A stretch of DNA of 64,000 nt from NCBI GenBank assembly GCA_030760725.1, contig JASWHV010000008.1, forward strand, positions 35,250,720 to 35,314,719, in the 5' to 3' direction. A model generated the notes under the pieces. It saw nothing but the letters and a program-made list of their open reading frames with translations, was not told where the DNA came from and searched no databases. Shown piece by piece: positions 11,746 through 20,619 of this stretch. The position numbers and the translations under genes are program-made. Each line of letters begins with the position of its first letter. Position 1 is the first letter of the stretch. Source of the stretch: Neostapfia colusana. Taxonomy: Eukaryota; Streptophyta; Magnoliopsida; Poales; Poaceae.

Positions 11746-13452
11746 ATGTCTCAAAACGAAAACTCTCCACCCCTCTTTGACCCGGAGCGTGAAGCAGCTC
11801 GACAAGAGCTTTATCAACGTCGTGAGGAGGAGGACGCTGCACTTGCGAAAGAGCTCGCTCGTCGTGAAGATCGAACCAAGAAGCGGTACAAAAGAGAGGC
11901 AGCTCAAGCTCAAGCTGAAGAAGAGCGCTCTAGTCGAAGGAAAAGGATAGTTTCCTTAGGTGAAAAGGAAAGGGCCCAAGCAGCCGACAAAGGAAAGAGA
12001 CCCATGAATGAAGGAGAAGGGGCAAAGAGAAAAGGCAAAGCCCCGGTTCAGAAGGTTCCCGTCAAGAAGGCAGCACCAAGGAGAAGGGCACCTGCTAGCG
12101 GGGAAATTGTCATTTGAGACCATCCCGTGGGGTCAAGTGCTCCCCCACAGGGTCCCATTGGGACTTTGGTCATGACACCTCCCATGAACAACCCCAACCG
12201 ACAACCAGAGCTTTCAAGCAACATCTTCCATGGGAAAGGCTCTGAAAAGGCGAGGAGATTTAGGGAAAAGGATGCCTACAAGTATGAGAAGGCCACACCG
12301 GATCATCACTTTTGGTGTGACTTCCACTGCGACTACTATCGCCTAGTCTACTTGAAGATGAAGACACCAGTTGCTGATGCTCAATAGGTTGATTGGCCCT
12401 ATATGGAGAAGAAAAACCATCAAGCCTTCAATGCAGTTATACAAGCCGTTGAGCATCACGGTTTGAAGGATCTTCTGGCTTTTCAATACGATTCGAACAC
12501 AGATGGTGACTCAGTTTTACACCACGTGCTATCTCTCCACCTTTGGAGATAGAAAGATTTCATGGATGACAGACGGAGTCTAATACTCCGTCCTCTACAG
12601 TGAGTTTACCCGGATTCTTGACCTTGAGGAATTCTTGAGCTATGAGCTAACCATTCACAACCTCACGGCGATAGACTTTGGGGAGATGGAGTTCATGTAT
12701 GAGGTTGGCTTTTATAACCCTCCTACAACCAAAATCCTCCATCCTTTCTTTAGTGTGCTTAATCGGATCTTGAGAAAAACATTAGCACCAAAAGATGAGG
12801 ATGTGGGGATGATCCAGGGCCACATCCGCCATCTGTTGAAGCTGATTTGTGAAGATGAAAAATTCAATGTGTTTGACTACATCTACAACGACATCTTCAA
12901 CATATCCCACACCCCCAATCGCTCATGTGGTTATGCTCCTCCTATCATGTGCCTCATTGAGAAGGTGTCGGGACTGGAGTTTGTGAAGGATGTCAAGCAT
13001 ATACCCCTTCACCCTCAAATTCCTCCTATTGTGCCAAAGATTGGCGGAGCTTCTAGGAGAAGTGCCCTCGATGCACCTTCTCCTCTAGCCGCTCCTGTCT
13101 CTTCCTCTTCCGAAGACTCCTCCAGTGCCATCTTAATTTCTTGAAGTCTATCTTCACATCTTGCTGAAAAGTGGAAGTCAAAACGCAGAAAATGGCTAAA
13201 AGGCAAGAAAAGTACTTGAAGAAGCTCTGTGAGAAGGCGGACATTGCTATGTCTCCGGAGGCTTCCGACGACGAGGAGATTACACCCTTCCCGGATCTCA
13301 CGGCAGCTGAGGCTGTATTCCTTAGGGGCGGTTCCTCTAGTGCTGCTCCCGCCATCGAGGAAGAAGAGGACGACCAAGATGATGATGACGATGAAGAATC
13401 AACCCAAAGTGACGAAGATCACGACGAGGAGGCTGAGAGCGATAACGACTAG
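11746..13452 (+). pseudogene. Env-like third ORF of Sirevirus B, broken
   Basis: This is the extra ORF found after pol in Sireviruses. Its role is unproven; envelope-like is the traditional name. The start is MSQNENSPPLFDPERE at 11746. The first 120 residues are highly charged and predicted coiled coil (QELYQRREEEDAALAKELAR), followed by a Lys/Arg-rich stretch. After stops at 12115 and 12385 and frame changes, a conserved globular region follows: STFGDRKISWMTDG near 12539, then LEEFLSYELTIHNL and EMEFMYEVG (12620-12700). The C-terminus (13171-13452) is Ser/Asp/Glu-rich with a long acidic run. I see no clear signal peptide or membrane helix. At least three stops and two frame changes make it non-functional. 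Confidence 0.75.
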
Positions 13453-13905
13453 ACTTAGACTCTCGTCTTTTCCTTTTTGGTGTCTTTATGTCAAACGGGG
13501 AAAGATTGAGGGGGAGTAATTAGTATCGATGAGTAATGAGTATCTCTATCACTCTCTTAAGTTGTAATGTTGCTACATGTTGCCACACTTTAATATTTTG
13601 CTACACTTTCATATTTAGGCTGTAATAACTTTATGCTATGCTACTCGTATGTGTGATAATCCTTAATTTCAATTTGAGATGCATGTTTCACATAAAATTA
13701 CCACATCTCAACATTTGCATCACATGTAGGCACCCCACCATAACACACTACTCTAATAGAACTCCCATATAGTTCACTCTCGTGCATTGCCTTTATTGCA
13801 AATTATTCGTGCACATATTTAGGGGGAGCTTCTTATAAAGGTGTGTTATGAAAACCAACTCATTTACGTTTTTATCAAAACCTCAAGGTGTTACCATCAA
13901 ATCAC
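13453..13905 (+). other. 3' untranslated region of Sirevirus B with extra polypurine tracts
   Basis: AT-rich, with no gene. It contains two extra GGGGGAG tracts, GAGGGGGAGT near 13509 and TAGGGGGAGC near 13819, besides the one that abuts the LTR. Multiple polypurine tracts are a known Sirevirus feature. Confidence 0.75.
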
Positions 13906-13920
13906 CAAAAAGGGGGAGAT
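13906..13920 (+). other. Polypurine tract of Sirevirus B
   Basis: AAAAAGGGGGAGAT lies immediately before the LTR start at 13921. This is the expected plus-strand primer position. Confidence 0.85.
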
Positions 13921-14228
13921 TGAAAGTGCATCTAGGCTAATTCCCCGTGGGTTTTGATGATTAATGACAACACTTAAGGGACTAATGAGCATTGCAAGTG
14001 TGAGTATAGGTGATTAAGAAATCTACGAAGATGGAGGCATTCAAAAAGGAAAAGAGGAGAGAAAGGCAAGCGCATAGGAAGAGTAAAATTTAGGGATTTA
14101 AATTCTTTTGTGTTGAGTTTAGCCTTTGTGTGGTCAAAGAGTCAGGTGCTGAGAATCATCTAAGAGCTCTTAGTCCGAGTTTAGGGTGAGTGGAGTGAAG
14201 AATTGGGAGAGCCCTAGGAATAGGGCTG

Positions 14229-14754
14229 AACTTGTCCGGGCTGGAAGGCCGGACTAGTCTGGAACATTGGACTGGTCCGATGTAGGACGGAACAAGAGTT
14301 TCTGTGTGAGTTTGGACTTGTCCGCCTGGGGTCGGACTAGTCTGTGGAGAGAGTGTCTAAGATCTTTAGGAGCTAAGTCCTGAAGGACCGTACTAATCAA
14401 CTCTTCGAGGTCGGACTAGTCCGCAGGTTCAGACTAGTCCGTTCTCAACTGGAACAGGAGGTTCTGTGTGAGATCGGACTAGTCCTCTATGAGTCGGACT
14501 AGTCTGTTTAGGAGATGGAAATAGTTGAAGGGACTAAGTCTTGGATGGCCGGACATGTCCGCCCCTGTAGGCCGGACTAGTCCGGTGGACTAGACTTGTC
14601 AGTTCTCAACCGGAACAATGGTTCATGTGTGAGAACAGACTAGTCCGTTGTGGACCATTTATTTGGTAGAATCTGACCATTTAGTAGGTGAAGAGTGATA
14701 TCATCGGTCTCCGCAGGCCGGAGTAGTCCGGGGTCAAAAGGCGGACTAGTACGG
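14229..14754. repeat. Palindromic CGGACTAGTCCG array in the Sirevirus LTR U3
   Basis: More than a dozen variants of CGGACTAGTCCG (for example GGCCGGACTAGTCTGG, TCGGACTAGTCCGC, GGCCGGACATGTCCGC) in about 525 bp directly upstream of the TATA box. Two more lie at 15261-15297 in the distal LTR. Most are full or near palindromes and could act as binding sites for a dimeric factor. Confidence 0.88.
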
Positions 14755-14790
14755 ATTTTTGCTGTTGGCAACGGCTAGTTTCCGGGACCT

Positions 14791-14800
14791 CTATAAAAAG
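14791..14800 (+). promoter_or_regulatory. TATA box of the Sirevirus B LTR promoter
   Basis: CTATAAAAAG lies about 870 bp into the LTR, right after the palindrome array, as expected for the U3/R boundary. Confidence 0.75.
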
Positions 14801-15373
14801 GGGTTGCCTGGGCCTCAAAGGAGGAGACAAGCACTCTAACGCCGAAATAGCCTTCCTAGAGCTTTTATAGTCCCCTCTCTTCAAATTCTTGGAGCTCTAA
14901 GTGTGATTCTTGAGGGTTTGTGAGTTTTGGAAAGAGAAGAAGAAGGGGAGTGTGCACCTTAGAGCTCTTGGTTGATTCTCTAGCACTGAGTGGGAAGTGT
15001 GCTGTTGAGGGCATTGGTTTGTAAGTGCTTTGAGCTGAGTTCTCATGGGAGCCTCAAGGTGTGAGTTACCCCACAATATATTGTGAAGCATTTGTGATAT
15101 AGTGGAAGAACAAGCCGACCTTGGTGGTGGCTTGGTGAGGAAAAGGTTGAGAGCAACCTAGTCCTTGGTGGACTCCTCAACGTGGATGTAGGCTTCTTTG
15201 TGGATCTGAACCACGGGATAAATATTGTGTCCTTATCTTGTTGAGCTAAAATTCTCTGTGACCGGACTAGTCTGCCCTCAGGATCGGACTAGTCCGCACT
15301 CTGTGAACTAATCATTTTTATTAATCCATATTTCAGATTTTTCGCCTATTCACCTCCCTTTAGGCAACTTTCA

Positions 15374-15419
15374 ATACCTATATTTACACTATTAGGCTAT
15401 GCATATGTATGTTAGAAGT
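15374..15419 (+). repeat. Athila-type LTR C, fragment 1 (between Sirevirus B and Tat element D)
   Basis: These 46 bp match the LTR of the Athila-lineage element near 31085-31130 (both contain CTATGCATATGTAT). The remainder of the same LTR resumes at 25561 on the far side of element D. The part further left lies beyond Sirevirus B, outside the window. Confidence 0.8.
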
Positions 15420-16148
15420 TTTCGGCGTTCGGATTTCTGACTAGTAACTAATGTACCACACATTCTTCCTTGAGGTGGCCTAGCTAAGAACACAATTGAA
15501 TTATCCTGGTTCGGGCAAGGTGCCCTACGTCCAGCCTGTGGTGTCTCGTTGTTCTTTCGCAAGAATGGGGGTGGTTCTTACATGTGCGAGAGCCTATCCC
15601 TAGGGCATCAACCGACCTCTCTCTTTATACTCTCTCTCGTGCTCTCTCATATTACAAGTGGGATGACAGTCATGGGAACTGGGACAGCTTGTCCCATCAT
15701 ACGTTCTGTAGGGTACTTGATCAGATAGCCGTACCTATGTCTGCCGTCACGCCTACTCCTGTCTTGTCGTCGGGGTATACCATAACGGGGCACATGCGCA
15801 CCCCGCTTAATACTCCTCTTTGGTTCTGTCAGAGGTGACGGGTATTCAATGACGTGGCCTGGGGTGGCACTCGAGTGCCTTCCCACTTGGACTAGGCGGC
15901 GCCTGCTCCGCATTGAAGGCCACCTACTCCTTGACTATTCGAGGTCGGGCTTGGTCCTTCCCTGCGCGATTTGCCTTTCATCTGCGCCTTGAGGGCGAGG
16001 CTCGTGGCTCCCCCTAGGGGTCAGGTCCGGGCTCTCTGTCCTATCCACTCCGTCTTCTCCCGAGCTCGGGATTGGGCCTGCTCCTTCGTTAACTTTCCAG
16101 GGGAGGCCTCTCGCTTCTCCCAAGGGGTCGGAATCGGGAACCCCGTCA
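15420..16148 (-). repeat. 3' LTR of Tat element D (729 bp)
   Basis: Pairs with 24827-25560 along its length (shared ACTAGTAAC, CCTGGTTC and GAGAGCCT blocks). The outer end reads TTTCGG where the partner has TGTCGG, so the terminal dinucleotide has mutated. The minus-strand TATA box GTATAAA is at 15624-15630. Confidence 0.88.
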
Positions 16149-17290
16149 GTAGCCCATGAGCCTTTGACCGATCTCGCCGATTGGTCAGGGGGTGAACGCT
16201 GGTTGGCTTCGATCCTGCGCAACTAAAAACAAAGGAAAAAATCATTAGTACCTGACTAAACATACACAACCACGACGTACAGACCTCCAGCGGCCGGTCA
16301 CAACCTTTGGTCATTCCTGCTGGGATCCTGCGGCAAACCCCGTGCCCCCTTTCAAGGGATTGGGTTGTCGTCATGGCGAGTTCACCTCGCCCCCATCCAC
16401 GAACCATCTGTGGCTTGGTGGGGTCGGGTCAATCGAGGCTTTCCTTGATGGTTGAGCCAACGATCCCATTGAGTTGCCTACTAGGAAAAACCAAGTGAAA
16501 CCCATTCAACCTGTTCATTTTGGACGGTTGGAACCACTGGCCCTGCTTCACGCTAAGGGGCTTCCAGGTCGGGGCTCGGTGCCCATGTTTTATTTGATCC
16601 CTGTTAGAGGTGTGCGCGGGGTTCTCAATCTCGTCGCTGGCTTGTGCGGCTCGTTGCCGACCCTTCGGAGGGTTACCTTGGCCCTCGCGGGGCTGGGACT
16701 CGGCTACAAGCTTAGAGGCGTCGGGTGGATTCGCCCTACCCGAAGTTGTCTCTATCGCGGACCACCTCGCATTGCTGGCCAGCCTATGAACCCGAGACTT
16801 TTTCGAGCCCATTATGTGGATTGGAGACTTACCTTTCCCCATTAGTCGTGTCTTCCTTCGCGTTCTCCATGTCCAGCGGGCTTGAGAAGGCGCCACTCGA
16901 CTCAACTCCCATGTCACGATCGTGGTCTCGTGTCGCGGAGCCGAACAGTCACTGCCTGGTGGGGCCTCCACGCCTTTTGGGACAATTTCATGGTGGGGGA
17001 ACCAAGGAGGTGCTGCTCAACTCGACTCTCCGGTAGCTCAAGCGGTTTTAATCTGGGGGCAGTTGGGTGGAATTACAGCGACAGTTTCTCAGAGGCGGTC
17101 ATGAACGGCCGTCTGCCCTCCAACAGTTGTCAGATCTGGTGTTGCTTCGACGGCTTTATATTTCACTCCTCCCGAACATCCCTTACGGGTTTGTCTATGT
17201 TGCTTCCGCGCCCCTCCGCTCAGCGCAGCGTTCCTTTCTTCCTCCCCCTTTTGCTAGAGCAAAAACTCATCCCCTTTTCCTTCGTTCACC
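16149..17290. other. 3' untranslated region of element D and upstream region of the antisense gene
   Basis: GC-rich, about 1.1 kb. Long overlapping ORFs occur on both strands but none resembles a known domain, so I treat them as chance. On the + strand a TATA-like CTTTATATTTC at 17154-17164 followed by a pyrimidine-rich leader precedes the antisense ORF start at 17291. Confidence 0.6.
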
Positions 17291-19647
17291 ATGTCTAGGT
17301 GGATCACCTCTCGTGTGAGTCCAAGACAAGTCTCTTAGTATGCCACGTGCGGGTTGCTTTCGTCGAGGAAGGCCTACTCTGTTCACCTCACCGAGGGGGA
17401 GAACGTACCCGTGCCACATGGCGATGAGGTCCTCTCCTTCTTCGCGTTTCACACACGGGGGTTCGGGATTCTTGCGCACCCCTTCTTCCGACGGCTTCTC
17501 AAAGAGTACGACGTCAAGCTTTATCAGTTGACACTGAATGGGATTCTCCATATGTCGGTGTTTGTTAGTCTGTGTGAAGCCTTCCTAAAGGTGAAGCTGC
17601 ACCTTAATTTGTGGAAATTCTTCTTCTGGGTGAAAGTTTCAGCGAACAACTCCTCGCTCCCAGATCTCGGTGGCTCCTGCATCCAACTTCATGTGCAGCA
17701 GACGTGCTATTTCTCCACCCCCCCTTTGGTCTTCGCTCAAGGGGTGGCACCAAGGATGGTTTGACATCGACGCTGGAGCTTCTGCGCTTCACCAGCAGCC
17801 CTTCGGTACCAAAGCCTTCCTGGCGCGAGGGCGTCTCTGACGGCTAGGCGGCGGCGATGGTGCCGTTCCTTGCCCGGCTGAAAGATCTCCAAGGGAGGGG
17901 TCTTACCGGCGCTGCCCTTCTCCGGGTCTTCATGGAGCGGAGTATTCAGCCCCTTCGGGTCCATGGACACCCGATGTGGGAGTATCTGGGCCCAGCGGAC
18001 CCGACGAGGGAGTCGGAGGTGGGTGGAACTCACACCTTCGGAGATGACGGCGAGGATGGAGGACCTCACAGGGGCGGCCTCTACGGATGATGTCGTTCCT
18101 GCCGTGCACCCCTGGCCACAAGTGCTCTCCTTGTCCGTTCGTGCTTTGATCCGCACGGGGCGTCCCTGGCTCGGGATTCCCCTCAAGCGAGGGCATCCGG
18201 GGGTGCTATGGAAGAGGAAGGTGAAGGGAGGACCACTCCTTGCCTCGGGTCCGATCGCGGCCACGAAGGTCAAAGTCGGGGCGATACTGCGCCGCTACAA
18301 GAGGTGTGGGTTTGCTTCCTGTTGTAGTGGCGTTGATTGATGGAGGTGCGAGGACTTCTCACTGCTTTTGCGATGTACGAGGATGGACCTGGGCATCTGT
18401 GTTTCTGTCAACAAGCCAGCGGAGATGGCCCGCCCGATGGCGGCCCTAAGGCGGGAGAGGTTGCCCCCTCATGCGATCTCTCTGCGGATTTAGGAGTGGC
18501 CAGGTCGGCCGCAGGTCTAGCGTCGCTGCCTCCCGCCTGCGTTGAGGCTAGGGCGGTCCCAAGGGACTCGAGATCTCTGCCCCTTGTGGTGCCTGATGGT
18601 GGGGTGACTGGCGGGGAGTCGGCTCCGGCACCGCCCGCTCTTTCGAGAGTGGGGCCTTCACTGATCCTTGGGGAGGCCGAGGTTGGTTCTGCTCAGGATC
18701 TGACTCTGATCGTGGCTCTGGAGAGGTCGGCGCCCTCTGCCGACCAAGGAGGCTCCACCCCTACCTTGGATGTCTCCCAGTCTGAGCTTCCAATGTGGGA
18801 GAAAGCTTGTGCGGAAGTCGAGAGCTCCTGCGTCGTGCTTGCAGCCGCTCGGGTGAGCCTCCTGGCTGGGTAGAGCGCCTGGGCGATGCGCTCGATCAGC
18901 TTTAGAGAGCTGCTCCCAGCGGTCACGTGAGGACTTTGATTCTGTGCTTGCACCTTCTGCTTGGGCGATCCTGTTCTGTCTTGAGCTTTTTCTGCTCTTC
19001 ACAGAGGCTGATTCGATGGGCGAGTCACGTATCGCTTGAGAGGGCAAACACCACCGCACGGCGGTGGAATCTGTATTAGCTGTGGCGCGGGTGGAGCTTG
19101 CTCAAGTCTGCACGGAGGCCGTTCGAGCCTCTGAGGAGAGGATGGCCGTGATCACCGGGGTGGTGGCGGCTGAGCCGAGCTCGTGGGGGCTTGTGACGAA
19201 GCCTGGGCTGCTTTGGATTTGGTGGCCAGTGCGCGGGCGTCCGCGGAGACCAGAGCCGAGGAGCCTGAGTGGCTCGAGATGCTGTGGTTGCAGCGGATCG
19301 CCAACTCTTTGGTAGGCATTCCTTCTGTTTTTGTGATTTTTCCCGGCATCTTCATACTCAGCTTCGCGTTGTTTTCTTTTGAGACAAATAGTCTACAGGC
19401 TAGGGCGGAGAAGAGGCTTGGCGACCGTTACACGGAGCTCGCAGGTCTTTGCTCTCGGATTTCCGAGGTCCAGAAAGATCTGCAGGGGCTTCGTGCCACT
19501 GCTACCACGTCCTGCGATCTGATCCTGGGCCAGTCTGATGAGGCCTCTTCGGACAGGGATTCCATCAGGGCTCGGTTGGGGAAGGTATCCGAGGAGCTCG
19601 GCGCACTTTGGTCGAGTCTCGACAACCTTCACAATGTCATGTGCTAA
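17291..19647 (+). pseudogene. Antisense ORF (aORF) of Tat element D, putative gypsy-type transposon domain
   Basis: A gene on the strand opposite to pol, found 3' of pol in grass Tat elements; its function is unknown. It starts MSRWITSRVSP at 17291, with a stop at 17336 and the same frame resuming at once. The conserved region (about 17400-17640: FGILAHPFFRRLLKEYDV, LNGILHMSVFVSLCEAFL) resembles the Pfam family called putative gypsy type transposon. Later parts, in shifted frames, include LKDLQGRGLTGAALLRVF and HPMWEYLGPADPTR (17880-18010). The C-terminal part (19183-19647) is coiled-coil-like and contains a GT-AG intron at 19312-19398 that keeps the frame. An AATGAAAAAT downstream (20021) may be part of its 3' end. 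Several stops and frame changes make this copy non-functional. Confidence 0.78.
19312..19398 (+). other. Candidate 87-bp in-frame intron of the antisense ORF
   Basis: Donor TTG/GTAGGC and acceptor CTACAG/GC with a pyrimidine-rich stretch before it. The length is divisible by three, there is no stop, and both exons are in the same frame with phase 0. Retained, it would encode a hydrophobic segment (VFVIFPGIFILSFALF) within an otherwise charged coiled-coil region. Confidence 0.6.
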
Positions 19648-20138
19648 GTTTGCCGTGTGGTGCTTGTCTAGTTTTGGAAGAGCGGCTTGGTGCAGAGCTG
19701 TCGTTGGTTGGGGATCGGCTGGCAGCCCTCCTGTCGTCTTATGGGGGCGCCGGAGCCATCTGTGGGGCTTGGTTGGCCCTGGGCGTGGTTCTGTAGCACT
19801 ACCCTGGGGTCTATCTCGAGGCTGTCGGAGAAGGCTTTGCCGATGGCCCCTCCAATGCGGAGCTGAGCAAGCTCCTTGGACAAGTTGAACCAGCGGCCTG
19901 GTCGCTGCAGTAGATAGTCCCTTACGACTACATCCATCAGATGGGGAAGCAAAGGCTAGGGTAGTCCATACGTAGCCTTGTATCTTTTCTCTCCCTTTTT
20001 GTACTAAATGTTTTTTAAGGAATGAAAAATGGTTGGACTTTTGACTTATCTTGTTTGCTTGCTCGAAACGTAGATTCTTCTAGGGCTTTCATTGCCTCCT
20101 AGCTGTAGTTCAAGCCTTTTTCTTTGGGGGGGGGAGGG
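19648..20138. other. Region between antisense ORF and tandem repeats of element D
   Basis: The first 300 bp still resemble coiled-coil coding sequence in other frames. After 19980 it becomes T-rich (TTTTCTCTCCCTTTTTGT, ATGTTTTTTAAGGAATG), consistent with the 3' end of the antisense transcript. Confidence 0.5.
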
Positions 20139-20465
20139 CTCGCGTGCTTTGTCTATCGCGGCTCATTTGGACTGTGGCTTCACCTAGGATTTTTGTTGTC
20201 CCTTGGCCATAGGTCGCATGGCGTGGCTCAGGAGGAAGGGGCCCCATGCGCTTTGTCCTTCGTGCCTCGTTTAGACTGTGGCTTCGCTTCGGGTTATCGT
20301 TGTCCCTTGGCCATGGGTCGCGTGGCTTAGGACTCGGGAGGATAGGGTATCCTGGTGCGAATCTTCGGGTCTCGTGTGGTTTGAGTAACTGCCGTCCCTG
20401 TCTCATTCGGACCGTGGCTTTGTTAAGGGTTTTCATTGTCCCTTAACTGTGGGTTGCGTGACATG
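20139..20465. repeat. Diverged tandem repeat, about 110-140 bp units, in element D
   Basis: Three degenerate units share GACTGTGGCTTC or GACCGTGGCTTT, then TTGTTGTCCCTTGGCC or a variant, then GGGTCGCGTGGC or a variant, starting near 20165, 20273 and 20408. Tandem repeats between pol and the 3' LTR are common in Tat elements. Confidence 0.75.
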
Positions 20466-20619
20466 GGGAGAGCATATTCTTGGTGTTAGCTTCTCAGACT
20501 TCATGCGGCCATGCAGCCCCCGAGCGTTACGGGGCGCGAGATTGATTCTCTCTACTGCACGGCGTTTCTTAAGGCTGGTGGTTGCTGAAGATGCGTCGTA
20601 CGCGCGAGGCTTGGCATCC

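Larger units (their letters stand above)
7191..15373 (+). mobile_element. Ty1/copia Sirevirus (SIRE/Opie type) element B, 5' part off-window
   Basis: The visible order is gag C-terminus, protease, integrase, RT, RNase H (copia order), a palindrome-rich spacer, an env-like third ORF, several polypurine tracts and the 3' LTR. The copia order, the extra ORF after pol and the repeated polypurine tracts are Sirevirus traits. The left side is cut by element A at 7190. The right end is the LTR terminus ACTTTCA at 15373, followed by an Athila-type LTR sequence that it interrupts (candidate duplication ATACC, 15374-15378). Confidence 0.9.
13921..15373 (+). repeat. 3' LTR of Sirevirus B (about 1.45 kb)
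   Basis: Starts TGAAAGTGCATCTAGG and ends GGCAACTTTCA, giving perfect 7-bp inverted ends TGAAAGT/ACTTTCA. It is preceded by the polypurine tract. It carries a dense palindrome array (14229-14754, and 15261-15297) and a TATA box at 14791-14800. Confidence 0.92.

Noticed and set aside
16429..16971. 180-codon ORF on the minus strand in element D
   Set aside because: It lies in GC-rich 3' untranslated sequence, overlaps equally long + strand ORFs and shows no domain or homology to gypsy proteins.
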